The notes below the pieces were generated by a model, which was not told where the DNA came from, searched no databases, and saw only the letters and a list, made by a program, of their open reading frames with translations. Below, piece by piece: positions 38,101 through 46,545 of a DNA stretch of 49,581 nt. Where the stretch lies: the NCBI GenBank assembly GCA_028819305.1, contig JAPPLY010000006.1, positions 1 through 49,581 on the forward strand, read 5' to 3'. The position numbers and the translations under genes were made by a program. Origin of the DNA: Bdellovibrionales bacterium (lineage in GTDB: Bacteria; Bdellovibrionota; Bdellovibrionia; Bdellovibrionales; UBA1609). How positions within the stretch are numbered: the first letter of the stretch is position 1; each line of letters opens with the position of its first letter.

Positions 38101-39889
38101 TATTCCTGAATTAAGTAGTCTTACTTTATCTCAAGGCTCTTTGTCACCTGTGTTTTCCTCTACAAGAAAGAGGTACTCTGTTCGTATTTTAAGTCATATA
38201 AGCAGTTTTACAGTGACACCTACAGTACAAAGTCAGAGGACCGTCACCGTTAATGGTGAAGCTGTAGTGAGCGGTGAAGCCAGTCAAGCTATCTCTTTGT
38301 CAGAAGGAAGCAATACCGTTACCATTGTTGTTTCTAACAGCATTAATGAAAGTGCAACATACACTATAACGGCTACTCGTGACACTCTTCCCAGATTAAG
38401 CATGCTGAGTATTTCCGAAGGAAATCTATCCCCTCAATTTAGCTCAGAAATTACAAGTTATTCTGTGCGTGTTCCAAACGCTGTAACAAGTCTAACAGTA
38501 ACCCCTACAGCCAAAGGCACTGAAAGAATATATATACCCCGCGAGGTTATGAGTGGCGAGGCCAGTCAAGCCATTTCTTTATCAGAAGGAGACAATACAA
38601 TTAGTCTTCTGGTTGGATTGAGTTTTGATAACCGAAGATATTATAGGATTAATGTCTATCGCGCGCTTTCTCCCGGTTTATATGGTTTAGGCGTGTCTAA
38701 CACCTCTATTCAATTTAGGGCAGGTCAGACCATTTATTCGGCCACAGTACCATATAGTGTCAATAGAGTTACAGTAGTACCTTCAGCCTTACTTGTTTTT
38801 ACTATCATGGTGAACGGTGAAGATGTTGAAAGTGCAATGCAAAGCGATTTTATTGATTTAGATGAAGGGGATAATACCATTACTGTAACAGTCTCTAATG
38901 AATTTGACGAAGAAAAAAGTTACACCATAATAATTACCCGCATTCCCTTTCCCAGGTTAAGCGGTATTGAGTTTTCTCCAGGAGGAGATCGAGTTGGTGA
39001 CTTCCATCTTATAGGTACTTTAACTCCTGAATTTGACCCGGATGTTAATTTCTATACTCTGGATATTTCTGTATCCGTGTTTTATATTAAAGTAACTGCT
39101 ACAGCGCAGGATCCAGATAGAGTGGTATCACTTTTGGTTAATAATGTCTCTGTAACAAGCGGTGAATTAAGTCAGGATTTTCGCTTGTTTTCAGCAAACC
39201 CTACCTTTCAAGTAATAATAGCGGATGCGGAGAATTCAAATACATATAGGTTTACTGTCAGACGGAGAGGTGACCCTTACTTAAATAATATACAGTTATC
39301 TCATGGGACTTTATCGCCTGTGTTTGCTCGTAGAACTGCAAGCTACTCTGCTCAAGTAGAAAACAGTGTGAAAAGCATTACAGTGACACCTACAAATAGA
39401 GATCGAGAAACTATTAAAGTTAACGGAAAGGCTGTAGTAAGCGGTGAGGCCAGTCAAGCTATCTCTTTATTTGAGGGAGATAATAGGATCACTGTTAGGG
39501 CTTTCAACGGTGTCATGAACAAAGAGTATACTTTGAATATTCATCGCACTCCTTTGCCTAGACTAAGAAGCGTCAACATGCCTCAAGGAGTGGTTTTAGA
39601 ACCTCGTTTTCATCCAGAAGTAACAGAATATTTAATTCTAGCCCCTGGGAGTTTAGAAACATTTAATTTAAGTTTTACAGCTTATGATGATGAAGATATA
39701 ACAATGGATGGGGCCTCTATAAACAGCGACCAACAATTTAGTTTTTCTACAGAAAATTTAATTGAAAACCAGCCGCTGGTTGTAAGAGTGACAAGCGCAA
39801 CTGTTATGGGAGAGAGAACCTATAATTTCTATATTACAAATAGCATATTTACTAATATAAAAGTTCTTCTCGAAGGGTTTTTGCAATAA
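35072..39889 (+). CDS. Large secreted surface protein: GLUG motifs followed by multiple cadherin-like beta-sandwich repeats
   Basis: Signal FLFFLLSFLVLLPALAQ; GGLAGSNAGIISNSYVLGG repeats; about ten copies of (L..LTLS.G.LSP.F.....SYS..V...V..LTVTPT......V.VNG..V.SGE.S..I.L.EG.N.ITV.VSN). Annotated start is TTG. Confidence 0.9.
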   Translation: MFDFFCFRKLLPKGEQSSQTCPCEKRDSIPDQYNIKKSCKKSFLFFLLSFLVLLPALAQNPVDYDIDDDNLIDISNLEQLDAVRYDLDGNGIVFTSDMVAYVSAFPNPASQMGCPDNCLGYELKRDLDFKNIFSYASFVVYDPWVNKNESGFLPLGHVEGENLIPSFPSTPTSIFSIPPEVFSPSGSTPTAIFVSTPSLPGHSCSSQTSNAFTSIFEGNGYKIRNLFINRSSLSSGLFQCIGTNGKVRNLGLELVDITGASQTGGLAGSNAGIISNSYVLGGFISAYGDNVGGLAGNNDTGIISNSYSTANVTGLVSSEGSQVGGLVGFNKGQVLNSISTGDVRGHTAVGGLIGKDASVDSNILTKVFYNYSLSRVSAETFDVDGVIGEGRTNINLFLYNSRSGFFRRVYNFYVVSNSFWSSDNNGITAISLNGGLGFTNTQLKSQSIGTVIDDLYFEWSTTNWNFGSTSQYPAIKYNNTQATRSTPRPSFGAPSILREAPIGEDLEACDSDSSDSEKPDCGEILPGQRGPFLEFLDISGTNLSTMFIPEITNYEFNVHNNIASVTVSLRGASSLSSVTVNGNSLSSGTSTFTTSVSLQEGGNFIEVGIGDSEGTRSYIITINRFLKPQLQSVVLSAGSLFPSFMPGVFIYSTTVNHSVENITITPTVSGDEVITVGQNIVQSGSESPAIDLQEGSNLVTVKVSNVLEVQNYTFVIVRAALPRLTSLALSTGELLPEFNPIVTSYSTRVTKDTDEIDITPVGESGSTVRVNNQLITSEQPSASISLVLGTNNITVRVSNSVGDKDYNLEIVRISLPELKSITLSSGTLSPVFDPEVGNYSARVLNSVTSLTVTPTAHSTEAITVNGFSVVSGETSNAIPLVEGDNLITIRVTGYETHRDYFIRVYRIPLPELSDIGLSHGTLSPEFSSETTNYSVQVGSHVTDLTITPLAQREESISVNGELLEDEVDENEERRPGSAVVSLSEGSNTIAITASNGTENKSYILTVARAFIPELSSLTLSQGSLSPVFSSTRKRYSVRILSHISSFTVTPTVQSQRTVTVNGEAVVSGEASQAISLSEGSNTVTIVVSNSINESATYTITATRDTLPRLSMLSISEGNLSPQFSSEITSYSVRVPNAVTSLTVTPTAKGTERIYIPREVMSGEASQAISLSEGDNTISLLVGLSFDNRRYYRINVYRALSPGLYGLGVSNTSIQFRAGQTIYSATVPYSVNRVTVVPSALLVFTIMVNGEDVESAMQSDFIDLDEGDNTITVTVSNEFDEEKSYTIIITRIPFPRLSGIEFSPGGDRVGDFHLIGTLTPEFDPDVNFYTLDISVSVFYIKVTATAQDPDRVVSLLVNNVSVTSGELSQDFRLFSANPTFQVIIADAENSNTYRFTVRRRGDPYLNNIQLSHGTLSPVFARRTASYSAQVENSVKSITVTPTNRDRETIKVNGKAVVSGEASQAISLFEGDNRITVRAFNGVMNKEYTLNIHRTPLPRLRSVNMPQGVVLEPRFHPEVTEYLILAPGSLETFNLSFTAYDDEDITMDGASINSDQQFSFSTENLIENQPLVVRVTSATVMGERTYNFYITNSIFTNIKVLLEGFLQ

Positions 39890-39970
39890 ACAAATTGCAA
39901 AAAAAACCAGCAGAGGAATGTAAAAGTTCTTATCGAAGTGCTGTTGCAATAAACTTCAGATAGCAAAGCT

Positions 39971-40087
39971 CATACTTGATCAGTCATAAAAAAGTCCTAA
40001 CAAAAGGATTAGCTACCCCGGAGGAAAGAACCAAAAAGTTGCGGAAAAACTTATCCTCGTGGAAACGGGGATAATACCCTATGGGTT
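39971..40087 (+). repeat. Mosaic palindromic repeat overlapping the bioA stop codon
   Basis: CATACTTGATCAGTC...AAAGGATTAGCTACCCCGGAGGAAAGAACCAAAAAGTTGCGGAAAAA...ATAATACCCTATGGGTTTA. Confidence 0.8.
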
Positions 40088-41350
40088 TAATTCTTCCTCT
40101 ATAGCAGACCATGTTTGTTCCAGTTCCTTATTGCTAGTGCAATAAGGGGGGAGAATATAAACAATGTTACCTAAAGGTCGTAAGAACACCCCTCTTTGAA
40201 AAGCTTTTTTACTAAACTCTTCAGCGAAAGAGGAGCTATACCCTTGGTTCTTTACACGAAATTCCATAGCAGCTATAGTGCCGCAGCCTCTTATATCTAT
40301 TAGATTTTTATGTCCTTTAAGAGAGTGTATTTTTTTTTGGTGGAAGGATTCTATTCTGCTCCATTCCTTTTTCCATTTTGTTTTCTTTATTTCTTTAATG
40401 TTAGCTGCCGCCGCCACACAGGAAATAGGATTACCTGTAAAACTGTGACCATGAAAAAACATAAGTTTTTTTTCGTCAGACAAAAAGCTGTCATAGATTG
40501 TTTTATTAGCTACTGTTAAAGCCAGGGGAAGGAAGCCTCCTGTTAATCCTTTGGAGAGGCATAAAAGATCAGGAGTTATTCCCAGTTTTTGAAAAGCAAA
40601 CAGCTCTCCTGTTCTTCCAAAACCGGTCATCACTTCATCAAAGATAAGATATAACCCCTTTTTTTTGCTTATAGAGCAAATTTCTTTAAGAGCTTCTTTA
40701 GGCCACATAATCATACCTCCCGCTCCCTGGATAAAAGGTTCTATAATCACGCCGGCTAAAGTGGCATGATACTTTTTGACCTTTTCTGAAAAATCAGACA
40801 CATAAGCAGACACAGGGTCACTGGATCGCGTTCCCTGTTTCACTCTAACGACAGAAAATAATAATTTTTTATAGGGGTAAGTGAACAGATTTCGCCCGCT
40901 GACACTCATGGCCCCTACAGTGTCCCCGTGATAAGAATTTTTAAAGGAGATAAATGTATTCCTTTGTGCTTCCCCCTTTGTTTGTTTCCAGCTTTGCACA
41001 GCCATTTTAAGAGCGGATTCCACAGCCGTGGAACCATTATCGGAAAAAAATATATAAGGTAACTTTTTTGGTAAAATACTTTGTAGTTCTTTTAACAATT
41101 TTTTTGCAGGGGGGTGATTAAAATTAGCAAATAAAACCTGATCCATTTCCTGAGCTTGTTTTTGTACTGCCTTTACAATAGAGGGTTCGCAGTGTCCAAG
41201 GGTAATCACCCACCAGGAGGAAATAGCATCAATGACCTTTTTTCCATTTTTTAGGTGGATAAGACTGCCTTTAGCAGATATCGCCTCCGGAAGTTCTTTT
41301 ATTTTTTTCATTTGGGTATAAGGGAGCCAGATTTTAGCTTTTGTTTTCAT
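40079..41350 (-). CDS. bioA: Adenosylmethionine-8-amino-7-oxononanoate aminotransferase
   Basis: WLPYTQMK, DAISSWWVITLGH, FFSDNGSTAVESALKMA, YHGDTVGAMSV, FDEVMTGFGRTG, CLSKGLTGGFLPLALT. Confidence 0.97.
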   Translation of the reverse strand: MKTKAKIWLPYTQMKKIKELPEAISAKGSLIHLKNGKKVIDAISSWWVITLGHCEPSIVKAVQKQAQEMDQVLFANFNHPPAKKLLKELQSILPKKLPYIFFSDNGSTAVESALKMAVQSWKQTKGEAQRNTFISFKNSYHGDTVGAMSVSGRNLFTYPYKKLLFSVVRVKQGTRSSDPVSAYVSDFSEKVKKYHATLAGVIIEPFIQGAGGMIMWPKEALKEICSISKKKGLYLIFDEVMTGFGRTGELFAFQKLGITPDLLCLSKGLTGGFLPLALTVANKTIYDSFLSDEKKLMFFHGHSFTGNPISCVAAAANIKEIKKTKWKKEWSRIESFHQKKIHSLKGHKNLIDIRGCGTIAAMEFRVKNQGYSSSFAEEFSKKAFQRGVFLRPLGNIVYILPPYCTSNKELEQTWSAIEEELNP

Positions 41351-41355
41351 GTCCC

Positions 41356-41997
41356 TTATCCTCTATCTGAAATCGTCATCAGCCATTCTTTGACTAGAGA
41401 AGAAAAAGCCTCTTTTTCATAATCAAAAAGCCGGGTGGCTCGCTCTTTGAAGTCTAGGTCTTTTTTTTGAATAATTTGTATTACTGTTTTGAGGTGATGG
41501 TCTTCTTCCCTAAGTATAGCATTTAAGTTAAACGGGAGTTTATTTGATTTTAGAACTTGATTATAAAGTTCATATAACATGAGAGCACGCTCTTCTATCA
41601 GCCATGTTGTGTAAAGATAATTTAATATATTCTTAGAAGGGGAATCAGTTAGGTTTTTTTCTGCCTTATGGTCAATGGCCTGGAAGTAATCTTCGGAGGC
41701 GGAGCCTTTTATAAGATAAATATCTTCAAAGGTGGGGCAGTCAGAAGGGGATAGTTTATGGGCCAGGTTTTTGAAATAAAAGGCGTGCCGTGCCTCTTCG
41801 CTAATATGTTGGAGTACGAAGTGGTCCAGTTTAGTGGAATCCTGGCTTTTGATTATTTTCCGGGATCCAATATGCTCCATAAAGGCCAATGTATTTAACC
41901 AGTGAGTATGTTGTCGTTTATCTTGAACAACAGCTTTTAAAAAAGACAAAAGGTCTTTTTTTATATCTATTTCTTTTTCAGGAGATAAAGGCATCAT
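41356..41997 (-). CDS. Ferritin-like di-iron protein, directly upstream of bioA
   Basis: Helical motifs FMEHIGS, ISEEARHAFYF, LIEERALMLYEL and LREEDHHLKT fit E...ExxH...E...ExxH; 5-bp gap to the bioA start. Confidence 0.75.
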   Translation of the reverse strand: MMPLSPEKEIDIKKDLLSFLKAVVQDKRQHTHWLNTLAFMEHIGSRKIIKSQDSTKLDHFVLQHISEEARHAFYFKNLAHKLSPSDCPTFEDIYLIKGSASEDYFQAIDHKAEKNLTDSPSKNILNYLYTTWLIEERALMLYELYNQVLKSNKLPFNLNAILREEDHHLKTVIQIIQKKDLDFKERATRLFDYEKEAFSSLVKEWLMTISDRG

Positions 41998-42134
41998 TGG
42001 TTCTTACTTTCTGTTTTTAGTTGTCTCTGAATAAGAAAACTCTTTATATATTTTTTTATGGTTCTTTTTAGTTTATGGGTAGATGCAATTAATACCACAC
42101 CGGTATCGAATCTGCAAACTCTTAGGAAGATCAT

Positions 42135-42315
42135 TATACGTCCATAGGGTATTATCCCCATTTCCCAGGTGGACAAGCTTTTTCATAACTTTTTGGTTCT
42201 TTTTTCTTAACAACCAAGCCTTTATAATAATTTTGTTTGAATTTTCCCGATTGCTTGTCATTCCCGCGAAAGCGGGAATCTCATTCTGGCAGTCATTTGC
42301 AAACCCGGTCAGTAT
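42135..42315 (-). repeat. Composite mosaic repeat with nested ATTCCCGCGAAAGCGGGAAT hairpin
   Basis: Reverse complement TATACTGACCGGGTTTGCAAA...hairpin...TTATAAAGGCTTGGTTGTTAAGAAAAAAGAACCAAAAAGTTATGAAAAA...ATACCCTATGGA; similar to 43641-43834. Confidence 0.85.
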
Positions 42316-42500
42316 AAGTTCAGATAAAAAAACTAATGAGTACAAAATTTACAGTTGTTTGAATTTCTGTAAAAAGGTTGTCTCAGTATGAGATTTTTGA
42401 ATGAAAATCGCTTAAGTAAAATATTTTTTAATCATTTTTATTATGTTTTTAAGATAATGGCCGATACATTATAGTGGTTGACAATAACAGGAGGTTATAG

Positions 42501-42821
42501 ATGAAGAAAAAATACATACAATTAAATGGGTTTATTATTACTATGTCATTAATGGGGTTTTCTATGTTTTTAGAAGCTAGAGTTACTGTTGAACAACAGC
42601 TTCAAAATGCGGTTGAAGGCAATTTGAATAAGTTGGATAAACAGATATATGATCTCACAGTAGGATCGAACTCTGTTTTTCCGGCAATAACTCAAGATTT
42701 AAGAAAAATTTTTCAATATTGGGAAGAAGACAAAATGAAAATTAAAGAACTAAGACAACTTTTGAGACAGTGTGAAGAACCAGCTCGCAACGCGTCTTCA
42801 AATAGGTTATTAGGGAATTAA
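42501..42821 (+). CDS. Small secreted/periplasmic hypothetical protein
   Basis: RBS ggagg; signal-like N-terminus; helical VEQQLQNAVEGNLNKLDKQ. Confidence 0.6.
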   Translation: MKKKYIQLNGFIITMSLMGFSMFLEARVTVEQQLQNAVEGNLNKLDKQIYDLTVGSNSVFPAITQDLRKIFQYWEEDKMKIKELRQLLRQCEEPARNASSNRLLGN

Positions 42822-42845
42822 GACAACTTTTGAGACAGTGTGAAT

Positions 42846-43607
42846 TTAATCAATAGAGAAAGACATTTTTTCAAAGTAAGGTCTTAAAGTTTCAGGAGAT
42901 AGCGTATCCAAAAGAGGTAATTCCAGAAGGACAGAAACTTTACCCTTTGTTTCAATATCGTTTTTGTTTTTTTCATGAAGCGGTCCCACCATAATCACTC
43001 CCATAATGGGAATCTTTTTTGCTCTTAAAACAGATAAAGTTAAAAAAGTGTGATTCAAAGTTCCCAAGCTGCTTCTGGCAACAATAATGACCGGACAATC
43101 CATTTTTTTCATTAGATCGGTCATATCTTCTTTTTTGTTAAAGGGAACCAAAGCTCCGCCGGCTCCTTCTATTACCAAGTTAGAAGAACATCTTGGATAA
43201 TTTATTTTTTCTTTTTGAATTTTTACTCCTTCTATTTTTGCGGCTTGATTAGGGGAGAGAGGATTTTTTAAAGTGTAAACGGAAGGGTGAATATGTTGTT
43301 CAGGAATAAAGCGATTTATAACTTCGTTATCTGTTCCAGGAAGTATTTTATTTAGGGCGAGTTCAGAGGAGGGGTTAGGAACATTTGTAGAAGAAAACGG
43401 CATTGCATTTATTGGTAAAGGTGGAGTGAGCGAGGACGACGAAGGGACATTTGCAGAGGAAAGCCGTTTTGCATTTCCCCCCTTTGGGACTTGGTAGCCG
43501 GCCTGAATAGGTTTCCAGTAATGAGCCGGCCAAGCCATACATAAACCAGCAGAGACAATGGTTTTGCCCACATCCGTATCCGTTCCTGTTATAAAAACTT
43601 TTTTCAT
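42846..43607 (-). CDS. bioD: Dethiobiotin synthetase with an atypical insertion
   Basis: KKVFITGTDTDVGKTIVSAGL, YWKPIQAGY, VIEGAGGALVPF; extra about 50 residues between QAG and INRFIPEQHIHPSVY. Confidence 0.93.
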   Translation of the reverse strand: MKKVFITGTDTDVGKTIVSAGLCMAWPAHYWKPIQAGYQVPKGGNAKRLSSANVPSSSSLTPPLPINAMPFSSTNVPNPSSELALNKILPGTDNEVINRFIPEQHIHPSVYTLKNPLSPNQAAKIEGVKIQKEKINYPRCSSNLVIEGAGGALVPFNKKEDMTDLMKKMDCPVIIVARSSLGTLNHTFLTLSVLRAKKIPIMGVIMVGPLHEKNKNDIETKGKVSVLLELPLLDTLSPETLRPYFEKMSFSID

Positions 43608-43640
43608 TTTTTCATTTTTCCTTTTTTAGAGATGCCTATT

Positions 43641-43834
43641 TGGTATTGTCCCTGTTCTCCACTTTCGTGAGGACATGTTCCACAGGGACAAGCTTTTTCG
43701 TAATTTTTTGGTTCTTTTTTCTTAACAGCCAAGCCTTTATAATGATCCTATTTAAATTTTCCCGATTGCTTGTCATTCCCGCGAAAGCGGGAATCTCATT
43801 CTGACAGGAGTTTTCAAACACGATCAAGATAATA
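43641..43834 (-). repeat. Composite mosaic repeat with nested hairpin, overlapping the bioF stop codon
   Basis: Closely similar to 42135-42315; the TGATCGTGTTTG end runs into the bioF 3' end. Confidence 0.85.
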
Positions 43835-44987
43835 ACAATTTTAGAACATGGCTTAATTCTTTCAATTGTTTATAAGTATGGTCGTAATGGATGCAGATTC
43901 TCAATCTTTCTTTTCCTTTGGCGACGGTCGGGTAACGAATGGCCCTTATATCATAGCCTTTTTTTTGCAAAGCCTTTTCCATAGTGAGAGCAGAGTTGGC
44001 ACTGCCGGTGATAATAGGAATAATCATACTTTCTGAATCTCCAATATGGGCTAAGTTCTTTATTTTATTTCTAAAAAAAAAGACCTTTTTTTTTAATAAT
44101 TCTCTTCTTTTATACTCTTTTTTTAAAGTATTTAATACGCATTGTATATGAAATAAGAGAACAGGGGAGGGAGCTGTAGTGTAGATGAAGGAGCGGCATT
44201 TGTTGATAAGATATTTTTTTAAAATAGCAGGACCGGCTATAAAAGCTCCACTGGCAGAAATGGCTTTTCCACAAGGATGAATGCTAATGATATGCTCTTT
44301 TTCTTTTAATAGACCACATAGGCCCATTCCTTTTGGACCATAGACCCCTGTGGCATGGGCTTCATCTACAATCAACAAGGTTTGATATTTTAAAGCTAGT
44401 TCGGATAATTCCTCCAGAGGAGCAAAGTCCCCATCCATACTGAAAAGGCTTTCCGTAATAATGACTTTATTTTTGTGTTTTTCTTTTTTTAATAAATGTT
44501 CCAGTTTATTTATGTCTTTATGGGGATAAATATGACATGGTCTGCGGCTGAGACGGCAACCATCAATGAGGCTTGCGTGATTCATTTGATCGGAAAAGAT
44601 AACAGAGTTTTTACAGAGAGTTGGAATCAACCCAAGGTTAGCCATATAACCAGAACTAAAAAAAAGGGCAGACTCCCTCCTAACATATTTTTTAAATAAA
44701 TATTCTGTTTCTTCGTGCCAGGGAGTATGTCCTCTAATCAATCGAGAGGCTCCTGCACTTAAGGGCAGATTTTTTTTTAAAACTTGAATCAAAGATTTTC
44801 GTATGCCGGCATGGTGAGCTAAAGACAAATAATCATTAGAGCTAAAATCAAGACCTTTAGGTATTTTCCATTTTCTGTTTAGATTCTGATGGGTGAGCTG
44901 CTGTAATTCTTTTTCCCATTCGATAAGATAGCGATTAATATTTTTTGTATTCTCTTTTTTTCTCATATTTTTAGCTTCTTCAAACAA
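43824..44987 (-). CDS. bioF: 8-amino-7-oxononanoate synthase
   Basis: GLDFSSNDYLSLAHH, GASRLIRGHTPWHEE, FSDQMNHASLIDGCRLS, DEAHATGVYGPKGMGL. Confidence 0.97.
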   Translation of the reverse strand: MFEEAKNMRKKENTKNINRYLIEWEKELQQLTHQNLNRKWKIPKGLDFSSNDYLSLAHHAGIRKSLIQVLKKNLPLSAGASRLIRGHTPWHEETEYLFKKYVRRESALFFSSGYMANLGLIPTLCKNSVIFSDQMNHASLIDGCRLSRRPCHIYPHKDINKLEHLLKKEKHKNKVIITESLFSMDGDFAPLEELSELALKYQTLLIVDEAHATGVYGPKGMGLCGLLKEKEHIISIHPCGKAISASGAFIAGPAILKKYLINKCRSFIYTTAPSPVLLFHIQCVLNTLKKEYKRRELLKKKVFFFRNKIKNLAHIGDSESMIIPIITGSANSALTMEKALQKKGYDIRAIRYPTVAKGKERLRICIHYDHTYKQLKELSHVLKLLLS

Positions 44988-45057
44988 AACTCCATGCTTT
45001 TAGTGATTCTGTTCATTCTTTTTCCCAAGGAAAAACGGAGTTCGGAGGGCGCAAATT

Positions 45058-46080
45058 CTATACCGGTTCGGTATAGCCGTTATCAATAGTTTTAACAGAA
45101 GTGGTTTTCATAGATGAAAAATCTTTTTTTGTAGAAGCCATTAAACCTAAGTCTTTAAGCATTGTTTTATCATGTGGCAACTCGGGATTAGAAGAAGTAA
45201 GTAGCTTTTCTCCAATAAAAATGGAATTAGCTCCGGCAAAAAAACAAAGGAACTGGTCTGACTCTGTCATGCCTGTGCGACCGGCACTGAGGCGAATCAT
45301 CGCCTTTGGCATAATCAAGCGGGCGGTGCCAATAACACGCACGACTTCCATAGTAAAGATCGGTTTTTGTGTAGCCAGAGGAGTGCCGGGGATGGGAATG
45401 AGCTTATTAATAGTAACACTTTCCGGTTGAGGATCAAATATAGCTAATTGATGTAAAAAATCAATTCTATCTTGTTCTGTTTCTCCCATTCCTAAAATGC
45501 CTCCTGTGCAAACAGTGATACCCGCTTCCCGAACATTGTGGATGGTTTGGATCCGGTCTTTATAGGAACGGGTAGTAATAATATTGGGATAAAAGTTTTT
45601 AGAACAATCTATATTGTGGTTATAAGCATAGAGGCCAGCTTGTTTTAGTTTTTGAGCTTGTAACTTGGAGAGCATCCCCAATGTGCAGCATACCTCCATA
45701 TCCAGTTTATGAACGGCAGACACCATTTCCAATACTCGATCAAACTGGGGACCATCTCTTACTTCTCTCCAGGCGGCCCCCATACAAAAGCGTGTAGCTC
45801 CTTCCGCTTTGGCTTTTTTAGCGGCAGATATAACTTTATCCAGGTTCATCAGTTTTTCTTTATCCACTCCTGTTTGGTAGTGAGCTGACTGAGGGCAATA
45901 AGAGCAATTTTCAGGACATCCCCCTGTTTTGATAGAAAGGAGTTTGCTGGTTTGTATTTTATTGGGATCAAAATGTTTTCGATGGGTGTTGTGTGCTCTA
46001 TACAGCAACTCCATCATAGGTAGGTAATATATTTTTTTTACTGTATGGGTAGATAAGCTAGAAAAGTGAGGTGAAGACAT
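45058..46080 (-). CDS. bioB: Biotin synthase
   Basis: LLSIKTGGCPENCSYCPQSAHY radical-SAM CxxxCxxC, AAWREVRDGPQFDRV, YNHNIDCSKNFY. Confidence 0.98.
   Translation of the reverse strand: MSSPHFSSLSTHTVKKIYYLPMMELLYRAHNTHRKHFDPNKIQTSKLLSIKTGGCPENCSYCPQSAHYQTGVDKEKLMNLDKVISAAKKAKAEGATRFCMGAAWREVRDGPQFDRVLEMVSAVHKLDMEVCCTLGMLSKLQAQKLKQAGLYAYNHNIDCSKNFYPNIITTRSYKDRIQTIHNVREAGITVCTGGILGMGETEQDRIDFLHQLAIFDPQPESVTINKLIPIPGTPLATQKPIFTMEVVRVIGTARLIMPKAMIRLSAGRTGMTESDQFLCFFAGANSIFIGEKLLTSSNPELPHDKTMLKDLGLMASTKKDFSSMKTTSVKTIDNGYTEPV
45059..45075. repeat. Palindrome TATACCGGTTCGGTATA forming the bioB 3' end and stop
   Basis: Minus strand reads ggc tat acc gaa ccg gta tag (GYTEPV*). Confidence 0.85.
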
Positions 46081-46428
46081 AATTTAACCCGCTCCAGGTT
46101 TGATTATCTCAGATTGTGAAAGAGAGATTCCTTTTATATTTCCTGCGAAAGCGAGAACCTAGCTCTGTAAACAAGAAAGCAAGTTGTTGCCTTCCCGTCC
46201 CGCGAAAGTGGGAATCTAGCTAAAATTCGAAACTTCAAATACAATCAGTATAACATAATATAAGAATATTCAAGCAGAGTCAGTATAAGCTCCAAAAATG
46301 GGTTAAATAAGGGTTTTCCTTTACAAATTTTTAAACAGTCAGTATAAAATATAGAGTTTTTTTAATTTATAAGATATTTTGTCAATACTAACGAGAGTGA
46401 GTTACCAACTCTCCTTAGCTGTTTTAAT

Positions 46429-46545
46429 ATGGAAGGTGAAGAGTTCATTTCTATTCCACTAGAAAATCTTATTTTTGTAAAGGTAGAGGACACACCTAAT
46501 ACTGTGATGGAGGTCATGACTAAATCGAAGGGATATAAATTATGA
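46429..46545 (+). CDS. Possible 38-aa ORF overlapping the prs start (ATGA)
   Basis: MEGEEFISIPLENLIFVKVEDTPNTVMEVMTKSKGYKL; no clear RBS, may be a remnant. Confidence 0.25.
   Translation: MEGEEFISIPLENLIFVKVEDTPNTVMEVMTKSKGYKL

Noticed and set aside
46080-46140. BirA operator upstream of bioB
   Set aside because: Could not find a convincing TTGTAAACC-N15/16-GGTTTACAA type palindrome.
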